A stretch of DNA of 33,019 nucleotides from Psychromarinibacter sediminicola. GTDB taxonomy: Bacteria > Pseudomonadota > Alphaproteobacteria > Rhodobacterales > Rhodobacteraceae. The stretch is taken from the NCBI RefSeq assembly GCF_029168335.1, contig NZ_JARGYC010000054.1, positions 1 to 33,019 on the forward strand, read 5' to 3'. Position 1 is the first letter of the stretch, and the number at the start of each line of letters is the position of its first letter. The position numbers and the translations under genes are program-made. Shown piece after piece: positions 7,645 through 14,024 of this stretch. The notes below the pieces were generated by a model that was not told the origin of the DNA, searched no databases, and worked only from the letters and a program-made list of their open reading frames with translations.

Positions 7645-8889
7645 TCAGTATCCCGCGAACAGCGCATCGGCGCCGCGCCGGGTGCGCGCCGCCGCGGGGC
7701 TGTTCAGAAATTGCAACGTGATGAAGGCGCGGGCGATGGCGTCGCGGTCGAGCCGAATGCCCGCCGCGTCCCGCGTAAGCCGCCCCGCGCCGCCGAGGAA
7801 GGTCAACAGCGACGCCACCTCCGGGATCGCCGCCGCGGCCGCAAGCGACTGCCCGGTCCGCGCCGCCCAATCGTCGGCGGCGACCCCCTCCCACGTCGTC
7901 AGCGCCTGGTACATAAGACGCGAGGCGATGTCGCCGGCGGTGGCGGGCCGGTCCTCGTCGATGCGCTGGGGATCGGCCACATAGCCATGCAGCGCCCCGC
8001 GCTGCGTCGACTGGAACCGCCCGCCCAGAAGCGACGTGGCGCCGGAGCCGAAACCGGCCCAGTCCATCGTCAGCTGGAAATAGGCCATGTCGCTGTGGCA
8101 GCGCGGCGCGCCGAAATGGCTGAGCGCATATTCCGCCAGCCCCGCCTCGTTCAGCAGATCCCGTGCCAGATGGTAGGCCGCGATCTGCTCGTCCATGTCC
8201 AGCCGTCCGCCCAGCCCCTTGCCCAGCTGCCGCCGCGCCACGGTGCCGTGCGCCGGCCGGAACGGGTAGAGCGAGACATGGCTCGCCGGCAATTCCAGCG
8301 CCGCGCGGACCGAGGCGTCGACCTCGGCGAGCGTCTCGTCCGGCAGCCCGGTGATCAGGTCGATATTGATCGCCTCGAACCCCGCCGCATGCGCGTCCCA
8401 CACGCTTTGCGCGCCGATCTCGGCGGAATGCGACCGCCCGATGGTGCGCAGCCGCCGGTCGTCGAGCGATTGCAGCCCGATGCTGATCCGCCGGAACCCC
8501 AGCGCACGGAACATCGCCAGTCGTTCGGGACTCAGGGTCTCGGGACTGCTCTCGATCGTCGCCTCGTCCAGATCGTCGAACGGGAAGACATCGCGCAGCG
8601 CCGCCATCACCGCCCCTGCCTCGTTTTCGGTCAGGATGCTCGCCGTTCCGCCGCCCCAATAAAGGATCCGCGGCCGGTAGCCCTGATCCATCAGCCGCGG
8701 CCCGACCGCGCGGATCTGCCGGCACAGCGCCGCGATGTAATCCGCGCGCATCGTGTTCCCGGCCGCGAGCCGCAGCTCGGAGACCGGGATTTCCTGCACC
8801 CAGTCGCAGAAATGGCACTTCGATGAGCAAAACGGGACATGGACATAGACCAGAAGCGGCCGCTCGGGGCTGATGTCCAGATCCCTCAT
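7645..8889 (-). CDS. HemW-like radical SAM enzyme, candidate class C methylase of the TOMM pathway
   Basis: A 414-residue radical SAM protein of the HemN/HemW superfamily. The [4Fe-4S] motif is C21-SSK-C25-HF-C28 (CSSKCHFCDW), the SAM-binding GGGTAS motif follows, and the conserved HemW-type stretches FRRISIGLQSLD and NIDLITGLPDET are present. The C-terminal third resembles the HemW C-terminal domain. The start is the ATG at 8889, overlapping the dehydrogenase stop (ATGA). HemW-like proteins in RiPP clusters include class C radical SAM methyltransferases such as TbtI, which methylates a thiazole. Position inside a TOMM operon therefore suggests C-methylation of the product, but a haem chaperone role or another reaction cannot be excluded from sequence. 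Confidence 0.85.
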   Translation of the reverse strand: MRDLDISPERPLLVYVHVPFCSSKCHFCDWVQEIPVSELRLAAGNTMRADYIAALCRQIRAVGPRLMDQGYRPRILYWGGGTASILTENEAGAVMAALRDVFPFDDLDEATIESSPETLSPERLAMFRALGFRRISIGLQSLDDRRLRTIGRSHSAEIGAQSVWDAHAAGFEAINIDLITGLPDETLAEVDASVRAALELPASHVSLYPFRPAHGTVARRQLGKGLGGRLDMDEQIAAYHLARDLLNEAGLAEYALSHFGAPRCHSDMAYFQLTMDWAGFGSGATSLLGGRFQSTQRGALHGYVADPQRIDEDRPATAGDIASRLMYQALTTWEGVAADDWAARTGQSLAAAAAIPEVASLLTFLGGAGRLTRDAAGIRLDRDAIARAFITLQFLNSPAAARTRRGADALFAGY

Positions 8890-9824
8890 TCCGCCGGCAC
8901 GCCCAGAACAAGCGTGTGCAGCACCGTGCGATAGACGCCGTCCAGGCCCAGCGCCCGGTCCATCTCGGCATCGAAGTAGCTGGCGCAATCCACCGTCCCC
9001 AGGCCCAGCGCCGCCGCGGCCAGGTGGATGTTCTCGGTCATCGCGCCGATCTCGTGGAACACGAACCGCAGGCCCCGGCTGCCGTATTTCCGCATCGACC
9101 GCCAGGGCCGCGCAGCGAACAGCAGGACCGCGCCCGCCTGCGACAGCGAAAGAAGCTCTTCGGGCACGCCGAACGCGCCGGTCACGGACTCCAGCAGATC
9201 GCCGTCGCCTTCGCGGCACAGCACGTCCCGCACCGGGTTGTAGCGATAGACGCCGCGCGCCTGGCCCGTGACGTTCAAGGTTCCGAGAAACAGATCGACC
9301 GGATACAGCCCGCCGCCGCTGGGCGTCGTGCGAAAGGCCAGCGTCGCGGTCCCGCCCGCCTGAAGGCCCACATCCGCCTCGGCGGTGATCCCCTGCGCCG
9401 CGCGCAGCAGGCAGGCCAGGTCCGCCGCCTCGACCGGGTCGCCGGTGAACAGCCGCCGGCTGCGCCGCTGCGCCAGCGCCTCGCCCAGCGCCATGTCCAG
9501 CGGCGTGCCCGCGGGCAGCGGCACCTCGGCGCCGGGGTCTGCGGGCTCCGCCCCGGCGAGCGACAGCATCTCGACCGTGGCGTCGGTGAAATAGGACTGG
9601 ATCGAGGTCTCGGCCTCGGGCGCGCTCCGCCGGAAGCGCGAGGCAACCAGGAACTCCTCCGCCGGCCCCTGCTCCGGATGGTCCGACTGCGTGCGGTATT
9701 TCAGCGAGGTGCTGCGGAAACTGGTCGAGGTCTTCCACAGGGCGACCGGCTTGTAGCCGTTGAAATAGACCGACATCTGCCGCAGCCGGCCCCGCGCCGC
9801 GGTGTCATGGCTTTCCTGCGTCAT
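8886..9824 (-). CDS. SagB-family FMN dehydrogenase (azoline oxidase)
   Basis: A 312-residue nitroreductase-fold flavoenzyme that oxidises thiazolines/oxazolines to thiazoles/oxazoles. FMN-binding segments are RRSRRLFTG (120-128) and TTPSGGGLYPVDLF (166-179). The helix FHEIGAMTENIHLAAAALGL (256-275) is typical of SagB-type oxidoreductases. A Lys-Tyr pair in MRKYGSRG (246-247) lines up with the catalytic Lys-Tyr described for McbC/BcerB azoline oxidases. An N-terminal extension of about 90 residues (FNGYKPVALWKTSTSF...) is a feature of the peptide-maturation subgroup. Translation is coupled to the radical SAM gene downstream. A strong hairpin lies in the 51-base gap before this gene. Confidence 0.92.
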   Translation of the reverse strand: MTQESHDTAARGRLRQMSVYFNGYKPVALWKTSTSFRSTSLKYRTQSDHPEQGPAEEFLVASRFRRSAPEAETSIQSYFTDATVEMLSLAGAEPADPGAEVPLPAGTPLDMALGEALAQRRSRRLFTGDPVEAADLACLLRAAQGITAEADVGLQAGGTATLAFRTTPSGGGLYPVDLFLGTLNVTGQARGVYRYNPVRDVLCREGDGDLLESVTGAFGVPEELLSLSQAGAVLLFAARPWRSMRKYGSRGLRFVFHEIGAMTENIHLAAAALGLGTVDCASYFDAEMDRALGLDGVYRTVLHTLVLGVPAE

Positions 9825-9844
9825 GGCGGCGCCTCCACGTTGAA

Positions 9845-9868
9845 CGGGCGCGGCACGGGCCGCGCCCG
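9845..9868 (-). terminator. GC-rich hairpin between the VOC and SagB genes (possible attenuator)
   Basis: A perfect 10-bp stem (CGGGCGCGGC / GCCGCGCCCG) with a four-base loop sits in the 51-base gap downstream of the VOC gene stop. On the minus strand it is followed by TTCAACG, not a real T-tract, so it is more likely an attenuator, RNA-processing or stability element than a full intrinsic terminator. It would allow the precursor and VOC gene to be expressed above the enzyme genes. Confidence 0.5.
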
Positions 9869-9875
9869 GATGGCC

Positions 9876-10643
9876 TCAGTCGGCCGTCTTGCTGGTGAAG
9901 ATGTCGGCGAGCCGTTCCGCCGCGTCGGCTTCGGCGGCGAGCTCGGCCTCGGTATCCGCCTCGCGGCTGCGGCCCTCGCCCAGCGAGTACCAGCGCTCGG
10001 CCTGCGGGTGGAACTCGATCAGGCCCATCAGGTTGCCGAACGGCGAGGACAGGACCGCCGCGCTGCCGATCGTCTCGCTGACGCTGCTGGCGCGCACGTC
10101 GTAGAGGTCGGCATAGATCTCGCGGTATTCCTCGGCGACCCGCGCCGGCACGTCCAGCTGGAACGGACCCGCCCGGCGGACGCCGCCTTCGCCCTCGGCG
10201 AAGTCCAGCGCGCTGTCCATGTCGTCGGTGGCCCAGTACAGCTTGGTCGTGTCCCAGGACCCGGTCGATTCCGTGATGGTCAGCCGAAGCCCGTCATCGT
10301 TCAGCACGGCATAGTAGCCTTCGTAGCTGTCGGTCAGCGTGCGCAGGAACTCCTTGCCGGTCAGCTTGGAATAGAATTCCACCGCCTTCTCGGGATCGGC
10401 CACCGGCACGTTGATCAGCACCAGGTTGCCGGACACGGCCGCGCCGGGCGTGTCCGCGTCAGGGCTGGAAGCGTCCCCGACGAGATCGCGCAGGCGCGCG
10501 AGTTCCTGTTCGATCGCCTGGATGGCCTCCAGGATATCCGCATTGCTCTGGGCCGAAGCCGGACCCGCCCCCACCGCCAGCGCGGCGGCCAGGGCTGTGG
10601 ACAGGACAAGCGGGACACGGGGTGTCGATGGCAGGCGTAGCAT
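9876..10643 (-). CDS. Exported VOC (glyoxalase/bleomycin-resistance fold) protein in the TOMM operon
   Basis: A 255-residue protein directly downstream of the precursor gene. A Sec signal peptide is clear (hydrophobic VPLVLSTALAAALAVGA, cleavage after ASA). A short amphipathic, coiled-coil-like helix follows (SNADILEAIQAIEQELARLR, about 33-52), then a linker and a VOC/glyoxalase-like domain (NLVLINVPVADPEKAVEFYS to NLMGLIEFHP). VOC domains form metal enzymes or small-molecule-binding resistance proteins. An exported copy suggests binding or processing of the product outside the cytoplasm, for example self-protection, but nothing in the sequence proves it. The ribosome site AAAGGA precedes the ATG at 10643. 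Confidence 0.8.
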   Translation of the reverse strand: MLRLPSTPRVPLVLSTALAAALAVGAGPASAQSNADILEAIQAIEQELARLRDLVGDASSPDADTPGAAVSGNLVLINVPVADPEKAVEFYSKLTGKEFLRTLTDSYEGYYAVLNDDGLRLTITESTGSWDTTKLYWATDDMDSALDFAEGEGGVRRAGPFQLDVPARVAEEYREIYADLYDVRASSVSETIGSAAVLSSPFGNLMGLIEFHPQAERWYSLGEGRSREADTEAELAAEADAAERLADIFTSKTAD

Positions 10644-10722
10644 CTCTCGGTATCCTTTCTGGCAAGACGGGAGCGGCCACGGCCAAGACGGTCTTGCCCA
10701 TGCCTGTCCCGATGGTCGGCGA

Positions 10723-10737
10723 GGCGGCCGTGCCGCC
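10723..10737 (-). terminator. Hairpin just downstream of the precursor gene (possible attenuator)
   Basis: Inverted repeat GGCGGC-acg-GCCGCC, 13 bases after the precursor stop, with no T-tract behind it. A second near-palindrome, GGCAAGACcGTCTTG, lies further on (about 10683-10697). Partial terminators after the precursor gene occur in other TOMM clusters (for example after sagA) and keep precursor mRNA in excess over enzyme mRNA. Such a role here is inference. Confidence 0.35.
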
Positions 10738-10749
10738 CGGCTTCAACCC

Positions 10750-10920
10750 TTAATTGTTCTGGCCGGTAATCGCGCCGCAGCAGCAGCTGCTGCTGGTACA
10801 ACCGGTGCAGCAGGTCGACGCCCCCGGAACCAGCATCATGTCGCTTTGCACTGGCAGGGCGTAGACGTGGTCCTGGCAGGCCGTGCGGTGTTCGACAGCA
10901 GTTGTTGTGGTGATCTTCAT
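10750..10920 (-). CDS. TOMM precursor peptide (SagA-like), 56 residues
   Basis: A short gene preceding the modification enzymes in the same operon. The leader begins MKITTTTAVEHRTACQDHVY and ends near MMLVPGA. The core from about residue 35 reads STCCTGCTSSSCCCGAIT followed by GQNN. The core holds six Cys (37, 38, 41, 46-48), four Ser and four Thr in 22 residues, an exceptional density for cyclisable residues. Its layout, with a V-P-G boundary, then Cys clusters, then A-I-T-G, resembles the streptolysin S precursor (VAPGG, Cys clusters, SIATGSG). A GGGAGGA ribosome site lies about 11 bases before the ATG at 10920, and the stop is TAA at 10752-10750. One Cys (15) is in the leader. Its small size means automated annotation is likely to miss it. 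The core/leader boundary and the number of heterocycles are inference. Confidence 0.92.
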   Translation of the reverse strand: MKITTTTAVEHRTACQDHVYALPVQSDMMLVPGASTCCTGCTSSSCCCGAITGQNN

Positions 10921-11274
10921 GGCGTCTCAATTCCTCCCGGTAATTGACGTCTGGATGATATTCACCAGAAGTCGTTCAATTAACACTTCGGAATCGCTGT
11001 ATTCGATCAGCGTATCCAAATGCGATTCCGAACCGCTCGACGCAGTCTCGCAACAATATGAAATATGTGCCTCTTAACTCTGTAGAGCACCGCGTTTCGT
11101 CGGAAATTGTCAGAACTCGGCGCGCAAGATTGAGGCATCAATTTTCTGATATTAGATAGCAAAACGGAATGCCCGTCAACAGATTCGCTCGCCTATAGCG
11201 AGTCTTGACCGATGGTAAAAATCGCCTCATGGTAGCAGAGTTGTTTTGAGCACGTTTCCAGAGGAGCCCAAGCG
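10921..11274. promoter_or_regulatory. Divergent promoter region between the two TOMM operons
   Basis: A 354-base stretch without a credible gene, noticeably richer in A/T than its surroundings, between the precursor start (minus) and the adhesin-like gene start (plus). It must hold both promoters. It contains an 11-bp dyad (10987-11032) and a smaller hairpin CTCGC-ctata-GCGAG (11188-11202). A TTGACC hexamer (11205-11210) is a possible -35 for the plus-strand operon, but the -10 is weak. The short open frames here are antisense to the precursor or lack ribosome sites. Confidence 0.7.
10987..11032. repeat. 11-bp perfect inverted repeat upstream of the precursor gene
   Basis: The arms TTCGGAATCGC (10987-10997) and GCGATTCCGAA (11022-11032) are perfect reverse complements separated by 24 bases. 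Within that span a second dyad, CGCTG (10995-10999) with CAGCG (11008-11012), overlaps the first and gives mutually exclusive foldings. The position, 67 bases upstream of the precursor ATG, suits either a regulator-binding site or a structured 5' leader. No known operator was recognised. Confidence 0.7.
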
Positions 11275-12168
11275 GTGGCCGCCGTATTGCCATTTCCCGT
11301 CTCTCGCATAGCGTGCAGAACGCTTTGGACCATCGCGGCGTGCCTGCTGGCATCGGCCCCCGCTGCGGCCCAGGACGCCCCGCGCGTCTCCGGTTTCCAG
11401 TGGGATGCGAGCGTCGCGCCGGACGCGCATGTCCAGGTCGACAATCCGCTGGGCGACATCCGCATCCGCACCGCCGATGCGCCCGAGGTCTCGGTCTCCG
11501 CCATCATCCAGTCGCTGGGCCCCGAGGGATCGGATGCGCGCATCGCCGCCGAGGACACCGCCACAGGCGCCGCGATCGTCGTCGAGTCCGACGCGGGTTT
11601 TCTCGGGCGCGTCGACCTGTCCCTGGTGCTGCCGCGCGGCGCCTCGGCGGACCTCGCCACCACCGACGGTCTGATCGAGGTGAAATCGCTGTCGGGCGAC
11701 GTCACCGCCGTCTCCGGCGCCGGCGACATCCTGGCCTTCGTGGGCGGCGGCCTTGTCGCCGAGACCGGGGCCGGCGACATCCGCGCGCTGCTGATGCCCG
11801 GCGAAACGCCGGTGCGCCTGACCACCGGCGACGGCGCCGTGCGGCTGCGCCTGGACGACGCGGACAGCGAAGCGATCGACCTGCGAACGAGCGGCGCGAT
11901 CCGCCTTTCGGTGCCCGAGGCGCTGGATGTCGACGTCCTGCGCTCGGGCGACGGTGGGCTGACCGCCCGGATCGGCGCGGGCCGCCGCGAGATCGCCGTC
12001 ACCAGCGGCAGCGGCGACGTCTCCGTCACCGTTCAGGCCAAGTCGCCCGACTCGGCGGCTGCCGAGCCCATCGTCATACCGGGCACGATACCGGGCACGG
12101 GGCCTGTCCCGCCCTCGCCGGAGTTCGAAGCCGGGGATCCGATCGTCGAGATCCCGCGCGGAAACTAG
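11275..12168 (+). CDS. Exported adhesin-like (DUF4097-type) beta-repeat protein
   Basis: A 297-residue exported protein opening the plus-strand operon. The signal peptide spans roughly residues 1-32, with a cleavage site after PAAA and before QDAPRV. The mature part consists of repeating short beta strands with the phrases NPLGDIRIRT, SLSGDVTAVSGAGDILAF, ETGAGDIRALL and TSGSGDVSVTV, the G-D-(I/V) rungs typical of DUF4097/putative auto-transporter adhesin head-like proteins. A Pro-rich tail follows. The start is GTG at 11275, chosen because GAGGAG (11261-11266) lies 8 bases upstream. Its role in the cluster is unknown; it could be a surface or periplasmic partner of the product. Confidence 0.75.
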   Translation: MAAVLPFPVSRIACRTLWTIAACLLASAPAAAQDAPRVSGFQWDASVAPDAHVQVDNPLGDIRIRTADAPEVSVSAIIQSLGPEGSDARIAAEDTATGAAIVVESDAGFLGRVDLSLVLPRGASADLATTDGLIEVKSLSGDVTAVSGAGDILAFVGGGLVAETGAGDIRALLMPGETPVRLTTGDGAVRLRLDDADSEAIDLRTSGAIRLSVPEALDVDVLRSGDGGLTARIGAGRREIAVTSGSGDVSVTVQAKSPDSAAAEPIVIPGTIPGTGPVPPSPEFEAGDPIVEIPRGN

Positions 12169-12190
12169 GCACCCTGCCGAGGAGGATGAC

Positions 12191-14023
12191 ATGCGCAGAA
12201 GACTCCGCCCCGCGACACTCGCCGCATGCCTGATCTGGGCCGCCGCGCCCGCCCCGGCACAGGACGTTCCGCCGCCCGACAAGTCCGAAGCGACGATCCA
12301 GCGCGAGCCCGAGGTGTCGCCCCGCTTCACGCCCACCCGCGTCGATGTCGATCTGAGCCGCCGTTCCCTGACCCGCACCTGGCGCGCCGGCGACGCGATC
12401 AAGGAGGTACCCAAGCGCGTCACCCGCCGGATGCTGGAGGAGGACCGCACCCCCGCCAACCCCACCGACCCGGGCCCCGACCCGCTGCTGGCGCTGCAGC
12501 GGGCGGCCGAGGCGGCGGGGCCGGATCGCCGGCTGTCCGAGCCGATCACGCTGATCGAGGGCGATTTCCAGGGCGCCAACCCGCCCGACACGGTCAGCGA
12601 CGTGGGCGAGACCTATGTGATAACGATGATCAATTCGAACCAGGGCGCCCGGTTCACGATCTACGACAAGGCCACCGGCGCCGTCGCCGCGGGCCCGATC
12701 ACGCTGGACACCATCGGCGCGATGGTCGACGCGGACGCGCCCTGCGCCAACGGGCTGGGCGATCCCATCGTGCTCTATGACAGCGCCGCCGGCCGCTGGA
12801 TGCTCAGCGAGTTCTCCCAGCAGTTCGACCGCACGCTCTGCGTCTATGTCTCGGCCAGCACCGATCCGGTCTCGGGCGGCTGGTATCTGTATCAGTTCGA
12901 ATCGGCGCGCGATTTCCCCGATTATCCGAAATACGCCGTGTGGCCCGATGCCTACTACATGGCCAGCAACGAATCCTCGCCCACCGTCTATGCGTTCGAG
13001 CGCGCCGCGATGCTGCAGGGGCTGCCCGCGCGGCACCTCAGCTTCACCGCGCCGGAGCTGTCCGGCTTCGGCTTCCAGTCGCTGCAACCGGCCGACCTCG
13101 ACGGGGCGGACCCGCCGCCCGCCGGCACGCCGGGTCTGTTCCTGCGCCACCGCGACGACGAGGTGCACAATCCCAGCAGCAACGATCCGGCCCGCGACCT
13201 CATCGAGATCTTCGAGTTCCAGACCGATTTCGACACGCCCGGGGCCGCATCCTTCACCGGCCCGATCCGCATCGCCATGACCGAGATCGATTCCGATCTG
13301 TGCGGGCTGACCTCGTTCAGCTGTTTCACGCAGCCCGCGGGCGGCCCGCCGCTCGACCCGCTGCGCGAGGTGCTGATGTGGCGTGTGCAGTACCGCAACT
13401 TCGGCACCCACGAAACGCTCGTCGGCAGCATGGTCACCGATGTCGACGGCACCGACCGCGGCGGCATCCGATGGTTCGAGCTGCGCCGCACCGATGCCGA
13501 CTGGACGCTGCACCAGGAAGGCACCTACGCGCCCGATGACGGGCTGAACCGCTTCATGCCCTCGGTCGCGATGGACGGCGAGGGCAACATGGCGCTGGGC
13601 TACAGCGTGGTGGCCGCCGACACGCCGGCCGGCGTCCGCTATGTCGCGCGCGCTGCCGACGACCCGCCGGGCACCATGCCACAGGGCGAGAAGACGCTGG
13701 CCACCGGCACCGGCCATTCCGCCAGCCAGCGCTGGGGCGATTACAGCTCGATGAGCATCGACCCCTCCGACGACTGCACCTTCTGGTATTCCAACCAGCA
13801 TGCGCTGAACGGGCTTTACGCCGTCACCACCGGCGCCTTCGATCTGGACGGCTGCGGCGCAGCGGGCGACACTATCGTGCTGGAGCGCGACACGCTGCTG
13901 GAGCTGATCGACGCGCTCGATGCGCAGGCGGCCGAGCTGCGGCGCCTGATCGACATGCACAACGCGATCACCACGCTGGAAGGGGACATCGACGCCCTGC
14001 GCGACGTCGTGCAGGGGAACTGA
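12191..14023 (+). CDS. Exported 610-residue protein of unknown function, probable beta-propeller
   Basis: A signal peptide (MRRRLRPATLAACLIWAAA, cleavage after APA) is followed by a roughly 100-residue low-complexity region and a large beta-rich domain with propeller-like phrases (DPIVLYDSAAGRWMLSEF, YPKYAVWPDAYYMASNES, NRFMPSVAMDGEGNMALGYS, RWGDYSSMSIDPSDDCTFWY). Several Cys could form disulphides. The chain ends in a predicted amphipathic coiled coil (VLERDTLLELIDALDAQAAE through LRDVVQ). I do not recognise a named family. It lies 22 bases after the adhesin-like gene and one base before the flavin/ABC fusion, so it is firmly part of the operon. A GAGGA ribosome site precedes its ATG. Confidence 0.75.
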   Translation: MRRRLRPATLAACLIWAAAPAPAQDVPPPDKSEATIQREPEVSPRFTPTRVDVDLSRRSLTRTWRAGDAIKEVPKRVTRRMLEEDRTPANPTDPGPDPLLALQRAAEAAGPDRRLSEPITLIEGDFQGANPPDTVSDVGETYVITMINSNQGARFTIYDKATGAVAAGPITLDTIGAMVDADAPCANGLGDPIVLYDSAAGRWMLSEFSQQFDRTLCVYVSASTDPVSGGWYLYQFESARDFPDYPKYAVWPDAYYMASNESSPTVYAFERAAMLQGLPARHLSFTAPELSGFGFQSLQPADLDGADPPPAGTPGLFLRHRDDEVHNPSSNDPARDLIEIFEFQTDFDTPGAASFTGPIRIAMTEIDSDLCGLTSFSCFTQPAGGPPLDPLREVLMWRVQYRNFGTHETLVGSMVTDVDGTDRGGIRWFELRRTDADWTLHQEGTYAPDDGLNRFMPSVAMDGEGNMALGYSVVAADTPAGVRYVARAADDPPGTMPQGEKTLATGTGHSASQRWGDYSSMSIDPSDDCTFWYSNQHALNGLYAVTTGAFDLDGCGAAGDTIVLERDTLLELIDALDAQAAELRRLIDMHNAITTLEGDIDALRDVVQGN

Positions 14024-14024
14024 G

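Noticed and set aside
10883-11077. Short plus-strand frame overlapping the precursor gene
   Set aside because: It is antisense to the precursor, has no ribosome site, and its hydrophobic look comes from the reverse complement of Thr/Ala codons.
11080-11110. Possible lux-type box (CTGTAGAGCACC)
   Set aside because: Not a true 20-base palindrome, and no LuxR/LuxI gene is in the window.
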